From Bowmanella yangjiangensis (lineage in GTDB: Bacteria; Pseudomonadota; Gammaproteobacteria; Enterobacterales; Alteromonadaceae), in contig NZ_JAFKCS010000008.1 in assembly GCF_017255015.1 (NCBI RefSeq), positions 62,001-126,000 on the forward strand: a DNA stretch of 64,000 nucleotides, given 5' to 3'. The translations under genes were made by a program, and so were the position numbers. Below, piece after piece: positions 43,560-51,763 of the stretch. The notes under the pieces are model-generated. The model was not told the origin of the DNA, searched no databases, and saw nothing but the letters and a program-made list of their open reading frames with translations. Within the stretch, counting starts at the first letter, position 1. Each line of letters begins with the position of its first letter.

Positions 43560-44743
43560 ATTTCCTATCCCAAGACTTTCTCATTGAACATTGCCAGAGC
43601 ATTCTGGATTTCTATACCGACAAAGTGGTAGACACCAGTGGTGGATATCATCAGAACTATCTGGATGACGGCAGACTATTCGACACAGATTTTAAACAGC
43701 TAGTCAGTAGTACGCGGATTATCGTCAACTATGCCTTGGCCGGGATGCTGTTTAATCGTCAGGATTATCTGAGTATTGCCCGCCACGGCTTGAACTACCT
43801 GGAAAAGGTGCACTGGCAACCGGACAGCCAGACTTATGCCTGGACCCTTAAAGACCATCAGCCGCTGGATATGACCCAGCAGGCCTATGGTTATGCTTTC
43901 GTGTTGTTAGCTTATGCCGCCGCCCGTAAAACCGGCTTGGTCAGCGATAACAGTAAATTATTGATGGTTTACGATCTGCTGGAAAAGCGCTTCTGGCAAA
44001 CCGAATACGGCTTATATGCCGATGAAATCAGTCCGGCTGGAGTGCTGAGCAGCTATCGTGGTCAGAATGCCAATATGCATTTGTGTGAAGCTATGCTGGC
44101 AGCTTACGAAGCAACAGGTCTCAGCCAGTTTTTGGAACGTGCCAAATTGCTTGCGCACAATATTGCTGTGCGTCAGGCCAATCTCACCGATGGGCTGGTA
44201 TGGGAGCATTACACACCAAGTTTCCAGCCAGATTGGGAATACAATAAAAACGATCCGAAGAACCTTTATCGGCCTTGGGGTTTTCAGCCAGGCCACCAAA
44301 CCGAGTGGACCAAGCTGCTATTGATCCTTCATCGTCATGCACCGCAGGATTGGCTGGTAGAACGCGCTAAATCGTTGTTTGATCGTGCCTATCAACAAGC
44401 CTGGGATGCACAAGAAGGTGGTCTGGTGTATGGTTTTGACCCACAAGGTAATTGGTGTGACGACGACAAATACTTCTGGGTACAGGCCGAAAGCTTTGCC
44501 GCGGCAGCTATGCTCTACAAAGTCACCGGTGATAACAACTATCTGGAGCAGTATCAGGCACTGTGGGAATACAGCTGGAAGCACATGGTAGATCACCAAT
44601 ACGGTGCCTGGTTCAGAGTGCTTAGAAGAAATAACAGCAAGTATTCCAACCAGAAGAGTGCTGCCGGTGCCAAGTGTGACTATCACACCTTGGGCGCCTG
44701 CTTTGAGGTACTGCGCGACTTAGGTGTTACGGCTCTGAAGTAA
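43556..44743 (+). CDS. AGE-family sugar isomerase, predicted D-mannose isomerase
   Basis: The 395-residue protein is an (alpha/alpha)6-barrel of the N-acylglucosamine 2-epimerase superfamily. Catalytic-site landmarks are RGQNANMHLCEA (His175), PWGFQPGHQTEW (His247, Glu250) and KCDYHTLGACFEV (His377), the arrangement of YihS and mannose isomerases rather than true GlcNAc epimerases. It should interconvert mannose and fructose, giving a mannose to fructose to fructose-6-phosphate route that bypasses mannose-6-phosphate isomerase. It overlaps the fructokinase gene by ATGA, supporting a shared pathway. Confidence 0.88.
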   Translation: MNFLSQDFLIEHCQSILDFYTDKVVDTSGGYHQNYLDDGRLFDTDFKQLVSSTRIIVNYALAGMLFNRQDYLSIARHGLNYLEKVHWQPDSQTYAWTLKDHQPLDMTQQAYGYAFVLLAYAAARKTGLVSDNSKLLMVYDLLEKRFWQTEYGLYADEISPAGVLSSYRGQNANMHLCEAMLAAYEATGLSQFLERAKLLAHNIAVRQANLTDGLVWEHYTPSFQPDWEYNKNDPKNLYRPWGFQPGHQTEWTKLLLILHRHAPQDWLVERAKSLFDRAYQQAWDAQEGGLVYGFDPQGNWCDDDKYFWVQAESFAAAAMLYKVTGDNNYLEQYQALWEYSWKHMVDHQYGAWFRVLRRNNSKYSNQKSAAGAKCDYHTLGACFEVLRDLGVTALK

Positions 44744-44750
44744 CAGGCCG

Positions 44751-44786
44751 GGCAGAGATAGCCTGTCTACAGGCAGGCTGTCTGCC
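44751..44786 (+). repeat. strong intercistronic hairpin between the isomerase and GH92 genes
   Basis: GGCAGA (44751-44756) pairs with TCTGCC (44781-44786), and AGCCTG (44760-44765) with CAGGCT (44774-44779). The result is a nested stem in the 62-nt gap. It shares the outer GGCAGA/TCTGCC arms with the hairpin at 31093-31130 in the other operon. Confidence 0.6.
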
Positions 44787-44805
44787 AGACAACGATGAGG
44801 ATGTC

Positions 44806-47013
44806 ATGAAAAGAATTGTCACCTTGCTGCTGGTCACTCTACTGTCAGCATGCAATACTCCTTCGACCAACCAGACGGCTTCAGACAAGCTCGATCCGCT
44901 GAACTTTGTTGACCCATTTATTGGTACCGATGGCAAAGGTAAAACCTATCCTGGTGCCACCGTACCTCATGGCATGGTGCAGCTAAGCCCCGATAATGGC
45001 CGTACCGGCTGGGACTGGATAGCCGGCTACTTTTATCCTGACAACATTATCGCTGGTTTCAGCCATACGCATTTATCCGGCACTGGCGCAGGTGACTTGT
45101 ACGACATCTCTTTTATGCCGTTAACCCGTCCCTTTAAAAAACTGAAAACAGAAGGCGGCCCTGAAGATGGCACCATTATCTCGCATTTCAGTCATGAACA
45201 AGAGCAAGCCAGCCCGGGCTACTATCAGGTACTTTTGCAAGATTACGATATTAACGTTGAACTAAGTGCCGGTGTTCGCAGCGGTATACAGCGTTATCAA
45301 TACCCTGAAAATACTAAACAGGGTGTCATTCGCCTTGACCTTGCCTACAGCCGCAATTGGGACAAAACCCTGGCTACCCATGTGGAGATCTTCGACCACT
45401 ATAGTATTGGTGGTTATCGACGCTCTACCGGCTGGGCCAAAGATCAGAGAGTGTATTTTTACACGCGCTTTTCTCGCCCTATCGCTCAACATCTGATTCA
45501 AGCCAATGGCCGCACCCTCACGCAGTCTAAGGGCTTTGGTGAAGATCTCAGCCTGGAAATGGACTTTGAATTAAGTGGTGACAACAGCATCCTGGTGCAT
45601 ACCGCCATCAGCTCGGTCAGCATAGAAAACGCCAAAGCCAATCTGGAAGCAGAAGTGCATTTATTGGACTTTGAGCGCACCAAGCTGGCTGCTGAGCAAG
45701 CCTGGCGGGACGAACTAAGTAAGGTCGTGGTTGACGCCACGCCGGATAACCTCAAGCAGTTTTATACCGCCATGTACCACGCATCACTGGCGCCACGGCT
45801 CTTCTCCGACCTGGATGGCAGTTATAAGGGCCCGGATGGCCGTATTCAGCAAAGCGGCAAGTACCCTCGCTACGAATTTTTCTCCTTGTGGGATACCTTC
45901 CGTGCTCTGCATCCCTGGAAAACCATCATCGACCAGCGCCGCACCCGCGAGATGATGGACAGTATGATGGCTCACTATCAGGTGGCTGGGCGCTTGCCTG
46001 TGTGGATATTTCAGGGCAACGAAACCGACATGATGATGGGGTATCACTCAGTCCCCGTTTTGGTGGACGCCTACTTAAAGGGATTGACCGACATTGATGG
46101 TGAAACCTTGCTTAGCGCCGTGTTGCAAAGCGCTGAACAAGAAGAGTTTGGTTTACAAAGCTACCAGAAGCTTGGCTATGTTCCCTATCCCGAACGTAAA
46201 TGGAACGTGGCCCTGACCTTAGAGTACGCCTTCGATGACTGGGCTATCGCCCGTTTGGCCAAAGCACTGGGTAAAGAGGGCATCTACCAGCGCTTTGCCA
46301 GGCGAGCACAGAACTACCGGCACCATTTTGACCCGCAAAGCGGTTTTATGCGCGCTTTGGACGAGCAAAAGCAATTCCGCCAACCTTTTGATCCCAATGC
46401 CTATCATCCAGAAGATTACTGTGAAGCCAATGCCTGGCAATACAGCTTCTTTGTACCACATGATGTTGAGGGTATGGTGGAAATGATGGGTGGCCCGCAA
46501 AAGGTCAGCGCCAAACTGGATGAGATGTTCAGCACAGTGCAGGATCTCGAAACCTTCCCGGAGTGGATTTCGGGTTATATCGGCCAATATGTGCATGGCA
46601 ACGAACCCAGCCACCATGTGCCATACCTGTATCAGTATCTTGGCGAAGGGCAGAAAACCCAGAAGCTGGTCAGGCAAATTATGGATGAGCTTTACAGCAC
46701 CGCCCCGGATGGCCTGGCAGGCAATGAAGACGCAGGGCAAATGTCGGCCTGGTATCTATTCAGCGCCCTGGGCTTCTACCCGGTCGATCCGGTATCCGGC
46801 GAATATGTACTTGGCAGCCCTGAAGTACAAAGTGCTGACATTCATCTGGAAAACGGCAAGGTATTTAAGATCCGCACAGAAAATCAGGGGCCGCAGCAGG
46901 TCTATGTGAAATCCGTGACCTTAAACGGTAAAGCATTAACAGGCTTTCGTCTGCGTCATAGCGATATTATGGCAGGCGGTGAACTGGTATTTAGCATGAG
47001 TGAAAAACCATGA
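44806..47013 (+). CDS. GH92 alpha-mannosidase, lipoprotein (copy 3)
   Basis: The 735-residue protein has lipobox LLSAC (Cys16), with Asn at +2, pointing to outer-membrane sorting. The N-terminal block is DPFIGTDGKGKTYPGATVPHGM. The predicted acid is Glu540 (YCEANAWQY) and the base Asp642 (GNEDAGQMSAW), with Asn640 where Bt3990 has its second Asp. EWISGYIGQYVHGNEPSHH replaces the His-Glu alpha-1,2 signature. It is closer to copy 1 than to copies 2 and 4, and its linkage preference is unresolved. A GAGGATG ribosome binding site precedes the ATG, and the stop overlaps the next GH92 start (ATGA). Confidence 0.92.
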   Translation: MKRIVTLLLVTLLSACNTPSTNQTASDKLDPLNFVDPFIGTDGKGKTYPGATVPHGMVQLSPDNGRTGWDWIAGYFYPDNIIAGFSHTHLSGTGAGDLYDISFMPLTRPFKKLKTEGGPEDGTIISHFSHEQEQASPGYYQVLLQDYDINVELSAGVRSGIQRYQYPENTKQGVIRLDLAYSRNWDKTLATHVEIFDHYSIGGYRRSTGWAKDQRVYFYTRFSRPIAQHLIQANGRTLTQSKGFGEDLSLEMDFELSGDNSILVHTAISSVSIENAKANLEAEVHLLDFERTKLAAEQAWRDELSKVVVDATPDNLKQFYTAMYHASLAPRLFSDLDGSYKGPDGRIQQSGKYPRYEFFSLWDTFRALHPWKTIIDQRRTREMMDSMMAHYQVAGRLPVWIFQGNETDMMMGYHSVPVLVDAYLKGLTDIDGETLLSAVLQSAEQEEFGLQSYQKLGYVPYPERKWNVALTLEYAFDDWAIARLAKALGKEGIYQRFARRAQNYRHHFDPQSGFMRALDEQKQFRQPFDPNAYHPEDYCEANAWQYSFFVPHDVEGMVEMMGGPQKVSAKLDEMFSTVQDLETFPEWISGYIGQYVHGNEPSHHVPYLYQYLGEGQKTQKLVRQIMDELYSTAPDGLAGNEDAGQMSAWYLFSALGFYPVDPVSGEYVLGSPEVQSADIHLENGKVFKIRTENQGPQQVYVKSVTLNGKALTGFRLRHSDIMAGGELVFSMSEKP

Positions 47014-49232
47014 AGACGTTGTTCTTTGGCCTGCTATTGGCCAGCACTAGTGCGCTGGCTGGCAACAGCCAGCATGTGAATCCCTTTATCGGCACCTCAA
47101 ATTTTGGCGCCACCCACCCTGGCGCTCAGTATCCCAATGCCTTGGCATCGGTTTCACCTTTTAATGTGGCCTATGGCGACACCCTCAATAAGTTTGAAAA
47201 GGACGCCGCCTGGAACTCCAGAGTGTATATCCATGAGAATGGTTATCTCACCGGGTTCAGCCACTTAAATCTAAGCGGCGTGGGCTGCCCCGAAGCCGGC
47301 GTGATGTTGTTGATGCCTACCACCGGAAAGCTAAATCTGGATGCCAGGGAATACGGCAGCACCTATTCGCAAGAGCAAGCCAGCCCGGGTTACTACAGCA
47401 GTATGCTGGACAAGTACCAGGTAAAAGCCGCACTAACCAGCACCCTACGCAGCGGGCTTAGCCGTTTTACCTTCCCGGCCGGACAGTCGCATATTCTGCT
47501 GAACCTGGGACTAGGCCTTACCAATGAAAGCGGCGGCTCATTAAAGGTGGTGTCAGAGCAGGAAGTAGAAGGCAGCCGTATGCTCGGCACCTTTTGTTAT
47601 AACCCTGAAGACGTGCGACCGGTTTATTTTGTAGCCCGCTTCAGTAAAGCGGCGGCTGAATTTGGTGCCTGGAAGAAAATGCCCAAGTACCAGAATGTGG
47701 AAGCCGACTGGATCCACTATAACGACAGCATTAAACCTTATCCGGGCTTTCGTCAGACCTTATCCGGTGATGACATAGGTGCCTGGTTTAGTTTTGATAC
47801 CTCTGCCAATGAAGCCATTGAGGTTAAGCTGGGTATCTCTTTTGTTAGCATCGAAAATGCCCGTGCCAACCTGGATGCAGAACAACCCGGCTTTGATTTT
47901 GCCAAGACCCGTCAGGCCGCGGTTGATGCCTGGGACAAACTGCTGGATAGGGTTGAAGTTGAAGGCACGGATACCAACAAAACCCTCTTTTATACGGCCC
48001 TTTACCATAGCTTGATTCATCCCAATATCCTGCAGGATATCAATGGTGACTATCCTTTGATGGGCCAGCAAGGCATGGGTAACAGCAAGCGGAATCGCTA
48101 CACGGTGTATTCGCTATGGGACACCAATCGTAACCTGCACCCCTTATTAAGCTTGCTTTACCCCGAGTTACAGAGCGATATGCTCAACTCAGCCGTGGCC
48201 ATGGCTGCTGAGAGTGGCTGGCTGCCAAAGTGGGAGCTATACGGCATGGAAACTCAGGTTATGGTTGGCGACCCTGCCACCCCGATGCTGGCAGATAGCT
48301 ATCTGCGCGGTATCCGCGATTTTGATATACGCAGTGCCTATCAGGCCATGGTCAGAGCGGCCGAACAACGTCAGAACAATTTACTCAGACCAGAGAATGC
48401 CGACTACCTGGACTTAGGCTATGTTCCTGTCGATGATGAAGGGCCTTATGACGGCAGTGTCTCTACCAGCCTGGAATACTATCTGGCCGATTTTAATCTG
48501 GCCCAGCTGGCCGGCGCACTGGGAAAAACCGAAGACCAGCAGAAGTACCTCAGCCACGCGATGAACTACCGTAAGTTGTTTGATGCCAGCACAGGTATGC
48601 TGCGCCCTAAAAATCGCAGTGGACAATGGCTGACCCCTTACGATCCAGAGCTTGGTAGAAACTTCGAGCCGGCACCTGGGTATATCGAAGGCAACGCCTG
48701 GAATTATCGCTTTTATGTGCCTCACGACACACTAGGTCTGATTGAACTACTGGGTGGCCAGAACAATTTCCTTAACGCACTAGACGCCACCTTCGATACC
48801 GGTAATTTCGATATGGCCAATGAGCCGGACATTACCTACCCCTTCCTATACAACTATCTGGACAATCAGGGCTGGCGAACGTCGCTGAGGGTTAAACAGC
48901 TGATTGCTGAGCACTATGGGAACCACCCAGCCGGCCTGCCGGGTAATGACGATACCGGCACCATGTCGGCCTGGTTAGCCTTTGCCATGATGGGAATTTA
49001 CCCGGTCAGCCCAGGGGTAATGGACTATGCCTTGTTTGAACCCAGCTTTGACAAGATCACTGTGCATCTGAATTCAGATTACTACCCTGGCGGCAGCCTG
49101 GTGATAGAAAGCAGAAAAAAGAACAAAAGTTCTAATACTAACGCTCAAATTAAATTCCAGCAGAAAGATTTAGAACAACCATTCTTAAGCCATCAAGCGC
49201 TGGTGAATGGTGGTCGGTTGGTTTTCCAATAG
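47010..49232 (+). CDS. GH92 alpha-mannosidase, divergent subgroup, periplasmic (copy 4)
   Basis: The 740-residue protein has a cleavable Sec signal (…STSALAGNS) but no lipobox, unlike the other three copies. It belongs to a distinct GH92 subgroup: NPFIGTSNFGATHPGAQYPNALASVSPFN at the N-terminus (about residues 26-54), YIEGNAWNY with acid Glu560, and GNDDTGTMSAW with base Asp648. It has NEPDITYPFLYNY in place of the HGNEPxHH segment. A different linkage preference from copies 1-3 is therefore expected. It is fused translationally to copy 3 by an ATGA overlap, suggesting that the two act in a fixed ratio. Confidence 0.9.
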   Translation: MKTLFFGLLLASTSALAGNSQHVNPFIGTSNFGATHPGAQYPNALASVSPFNVAYGDTLNKFEKDAAWNSRVYIHENGYLTGFSHLNLSGVGCPEAGVMLLMPTTGKLNLDAREYGSTYSQEQASPGYYSSMLDKYQVKAALTSTLRSGLSRFTFPAGQSHILLNLGLGLTNESGGSLKVVSEQEVEGSRMLGTFCYNPEDVRPVYFVARFSKAAAEFGAWKKMPKYQNVEADWIHYNDSIKPYPGFRQTLSGDDIGAWFSFDTSANEAIEVKLGISFVSIENARANLDAEQPGFDFAKTRQAAVDAWDKLLDRVEVEGTDTNKTLFYTALYHSLIHPNILQDINGDYPLMGQQGMGNSKRNRYTVYSLWDTNRNLHPLLSLLYPELQSDMLNSAVAMAAESGWLPKWELYGMETQVMVGDPATPMLADSYLRGIRDFDIRSAYQAMVRAAEQRQNNLLRPENADYLDLGYVPVDDEGPYDGSVSTSLEYYLADFNLAQLAGALGKTEDQQKYLSHAMNYRKLFDASTGMLRPKNRSGQWLTPYDPELGRNFEPAPGYIEGNAWNYRFYVPHDTLGLIELLGGQNNFLNALDATFDTGNFDMANEPDITYPFLYNYLDNQGWRTSLRVKQLIAEHYGNHPAGLPGNDDTGTMSAWLAFAMMGIYPVSPGVMDYALFEPSFDKITVHLNSDYYPGGSLVIESRKKNKSSNTNAQIKFQQKDLEQPFLSHQALVNGGRLVFQ

Positions 49233-49244
49233 CCGCGCTATTGG
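49226..49244 (+). repeat. hairpin overlapping the stop codon of GH92 copy 4
   Basis: CCAATAGC, loop CGC and GCTATTGG form a perfect 8-bp stem that includes the TAG stop at 49230-49232. No T-tract follows, so it is a processing or attenuation candidate before the last gene of the operon. Confidence 0.5.
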
Positions 49245-49332
49245 CAACCAGAATGGCTGATGTAACTGTGCAGGGCTTTTGCCCGGCATCCACTGCCAGT
49301 CTATGGATTTGTTACCGCTAAGGAGCTTAGAA

Positions 49333-50151
49333 ATGCCTAAAGTCACCAGTGTTTTGTTGTTGGTATTAAGTACCTGCTATGTTGGCAGCTTAAAGGCACA
49401 AGCACTTGTGGTGGAGAGCTTTAACCTGCGTTACGACAATCCCGCCGATGGCGCTAACGCCTGGCCTCATCGACGGGCAATGGTAAAAGAGCATCTGCAA
49501 AATCTTCACCCCGATTTGGTCGGCCTTCAGGAAGTGTTAGCCCACCAGTGGCAATGGTTGGGACAGCAGCTACCAGAGTACGGGCAGTTAGGCGTGGGGC
49601 GGGATGACGGTAAACAAGCCGGGGAGTTTGTCCCTGTACTCTATCGCCTCGACAGACTGGAATTAAAGAAGAATGGATATTTTTGGTTATCGGAAACCCC
49701 GGATAAAGTCGGTTCTATAGGCCCTGGGGCTCACTTACCACGCATCACCAGTTGGGCATTGTTTTACGATAAGCAAAGCCAAAACAGCTTTTGCTTTTTT
49801 AATACCCATTTTAGCCATGTGAGCGACAATGCCCGGCAACATGCGGCAAAACTGCTGCTGGCGCAAATCACCAACCTCTGTGAGGGCTTACCGGTAGTTA
49901 TTAGCGGAGATTTTAATGCCAGCCCTTCTGATACAACTTACCAACTACTTACTGAAAGGCTGAGCGATACCGCCGATAAGTTGGCTCCGGCCACTTTCAA
50001 CGGCTTTGGCAAGGCAAAATCTGCTGCGCGAATTGACTACATTTTTACCGATAAGGCTATCGGCAGTTCACAGTATCAAACCCATCAAGTCATAAAGGAC
50101 GGGGTGTATATCTCCGACCACTTCCCTATTTCGGCAAAGCTAATATTCTAA
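49333..50151 (+). CDS. secreted endonuclease/exonuclease/phosphatase-fold protein
   Basis: A start at 49333 (MPKVTSVLLL) after AAGGAG gives 272 residues with a signal peptide ending near 'LKAQA'. The fold motifs are ESFNLRYDN, LVGLQEV (metal-binding Glu), NTHFSH, ISGDFNASP, IDYIF and ISDHFPI (catalytic His). The superfamily contains nucleases, lipid phosphatases and sugar phosphatases. In an operon of mannosidases a phosphatase or phosphodiesterase acting on glycan-linked phosphate is more plausible than a nuclease, but this is inference. It is the last gene of the plus-strand operon, 100 nt after GH92 copy 4. Confidence 0.85.
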   Translation: MPKVTSVLLLVLSTCYVGSLKAQALVVESFNLRYDNPADGANAWPHRRAMVKEHLQNLHPDLVGLQEVLAHQWQWLGQQLPEYGQLGVGRDDGKQAGEFVPVLYRLDRLELKKNGYFWLSETPDKVGSIGPGAHLPRITSWALFYDKQSQNSFCFFNTHFSHVSDNARQHAAKLLLAQITNLCEGLPVVISGDFNASPSDTTYQLLTERLSDTADKLAPATFNGFGKAKSAARIDYIFTDKAIGSSQYQTHQVIKDGVYISDHFPISAKLIF

Positions 50152-50245
50152 TTGCTTCATCACCACCCAGCTGGCGGATAACATCAAGAGAATCAAAATC
50201 TTAGATGCGCGGTGGTAGCTATTAAACCCTTCGTATATTTCGTGT

Positions 50246-50302
50246 CCTTCGTGTTGATTTGCATTTTGTTTTCTCACCAATAAGATCAGAAGAACACGAA
50301 GG
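50246..50302. repeat. inverted repeat in the gap after the N-glycan operon
   Basis: CCTTCGTGTT (50246-50255) and AACACGAAGG (50293-50302) are perfect 10-bp inverted repeats 37 nt apart. A related stretch (GAAGAACACAG, ACACGAAAGG) occurs after the DUF6482 gene near 17149-17172. This suggests a degenerate dispersed intergenic element. Confidence 0.45.
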
Positions 50303-50344
50303 GGGAATCTTCCCTTAAATCAACCACTTGCTTATGGCCGAGAG

Positions 50345-50387
50345 AGTGATATCAATCAAAGTGAGAGCCTGGGAGAGCGATATCACT
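50345..50387. repeat. inverted repeat AGTGATATC / GATATCACT
   Basis: Two perfect 9-bp arms (50345-50353 and 50379-50387) flank a 25-nt spacer between the EEP-fold gene and the convergent DUF1801 gene. It lacks a T-tract, and its function is not evident. Confidence 0.4.
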
Positions 50388-50416
50388 AAAAATGACAACC
50401 TACAGGCCAACTAAGC

Positions 50417-50824
50417 TTAGCAGGCACCAAGCAAAGGTAAATGCTTGCGTTTGTGATAGGTCAGTGCAAGGTGCAAGCAATGTTTGATAGCGGCCTCAGG
50501 AAGGGAGCCACTAACAGGTAGCAGTAATGCCCGGTTTCCCTCAAATTCAAAGGATTGCGGGTACAATTCACGAAATGTTTCCACCAATTGGGTTTGGCAG
50601 TGGAAATACAATTGAATCATCTCTGGGCGACCAGCTTTCCAGTCCATTCTCACCGTGCTGCCGCCTTGTACCGAATAACTGGGTTCTGCCCATTTCAACG
50701 ATTCGCTGACAGGATTTAACGCTTTCTCGGCTGCGATGTCATACAGCCATTGGCGCAACAGAGAAAAGACGGGTCGAACTTCTGCCGGGTAGCTATCGAT
50801 TTTTATCTGCACATCAGTATTCAT
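50417..50824 (-). CDS. DUF1801-family small protein
   Basis: The ATG at 50824 is preferred over TTG 50830 and gives 135 residues. The sequence has the DUF1801/YdhG pattern: I-x-x-YP-x-EVR-x-x-x-x-LRQW near the N-terminus, SLKWAEPSYSV and VRMDWK-x-GRPEMIQLYFHC in the middle, and a helical C-terminus rich in His and Lys. The family has an unknown or poorly defined function. No signal peptide is present. It lies 25 nt after the GntR-type regulator on the same strand and may be co-transcribed with it. Confidence 0.75.
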   Translation of the reverse strand: MNTDVQIKIDSYPAEVRPVFSLLRQWLYDIAAEKALNPVSESLKWAEPSYSVQGGSTVRMDWKAGRPEMIQLYFHCQTQLVETFRELYPQSFEFEGNRALLLPVSGSLPEAAIKHCLHLALTYHKRKHLPLLGAC

Positions 50825-50849
50825 TGCCAATCCCTTTGACTCTGTCTAT

Positions 50850-51596
50850 TTAGCTAAGGCCGTCCTGCAGCTCCGACACAAACACATACTTGTCACCACG
50901 ATAGACCGAACGGGTATATTCCACCGGCGAGCCGTCGTTTAAGTAGGTTTGACGCTCAATGCGCAGCACCTCGCTGCCGTCTTTTACTGTTAGTAGCCCA
51001 GCTTCTATAGGTGATGCCAATGAGGCGCGCAGCTTCTGAGTACCTTGCTTAGGGTGTTTGCCGTATTCTCGCAGGGCCTGGTAAAGGGAGTCCTGCACTA
51101 CATCGGGAGATGGCAAGATGGCGGCAGGGATCACTGCGTGCTCAATGGCTAAAGGTTCACCGTCAGACAAGCGCAAACGGCTGAATCGCATCACGGGTTC
51201 GCCTTCACTCAAGCCTAAGTGCTTGGCTTCGTCCTCAGTCGCCTTGGCCAGACTTTTTACCAGCCACACCGAACTTGGCGATTCACCACGACTTTTGGCA
51301 TCAGCAGTAAACCCGGTCAGGCGCTGACCAGATTGTTCCCGGCCTGGGGCGATAAAGGTTCCGGCTCCCTGGCGACGCACCAACAGACCTTCCTCTATAA
51401 GTTGCTCCAGTGCCTTACGTATGGTCACCCTTGAGGTGCCGGTAATTTCCATCAACTCACGTTCGGAGGGCAAGGCCTGGCCGCTTTTAACCACACCATC
51501 ATCAATCAACTGGCGAATATGGCTAGCCAGTTGGCGATAAAGCGGCGTTGCATCATGCAGGTTTGGGGTCAATTGTTTTGGGAAAGTGTGCATCAC
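50850..51596 (-). CDS. GntR/HutC-family (UTRA) transcriptional regulator
   Basis: The 248-residue protein has an N-terminal winged helix (PLYRQLASHIRQLIDDG; LPSERELMEITGTSRVTIRKALEQL; RRQGAGTFI, together about residues 18-83) and a C-terminal UTRA effector domain (about 95-240) with YKG-like YTRSVYRGDKYVF. HutC-subfamily regulators often sense aminosugars or their phosphates (for example NagR/DasR types). The neighbouring AnmK and TonB receptor genes fit a regulator of aminosugar uptake. Candidate binding motifs (TGGTATTAA) occur between those two genes at 54513-54532 and 54685-54693. The link is inferred. Confidence 0.85.
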   Translation of the reverse strand: MMHTFPKQLTPNLHDATPLYRQLASHIRQLIDDGVVKSGQALPSERELMEITGTSRVTIRKALEQLIEEGLLVRRQGAGTFIAPGREQSGQRLTGFTADAKSRGESPSSVWLVKSLAKATEDEAKHLGLSEGEPVMRFSRLRLSDGEPLAIEHAVIPAAILPSPDVVQDSLYQALREYGKHPKQGTQKLRASLASPIEAGLLTVKDGSEVLRIERQTYLNDGSPVEYTRSVYRGDKYVFVSELQDGLS

Positions 51597-51723
51597 TGCG
51601 GACCTTGTTTATAAGACTGCCGAACTCCGCCGACAATGCTCTGAGTAGGGTTAATGCCATTTACAACCTGGCAACGTTATGTAACAGAATATCTATTTTC
51701 AAACTGCAGTCTACTGTACAAAC

Positions 51724-51753
51724 AAAAAAGGCGGCGACTAACGCCGCCGCCTT
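51724..51753 (-). terminator. intrinsic terminator of the second TonB receptor gene
   Basis: Read on the minus strand, a GGCGGCG…CGCCGCC stem is followed by TTTTTTG. It begins about 10 nt after the receptor stop at 51764 and separates that gene from the GntR-type regulator. Confidence 0.85.
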
Positions 51754-51763
51754 TCAGCAGAGG

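Noticed and set aside
50152-50416. Possible small RNA or riboswitch in the gap with inverted repeats.
   Set aside because: No promoter, terminator or known riboswitch core could be recognised. Only the inverted repeats are supported.
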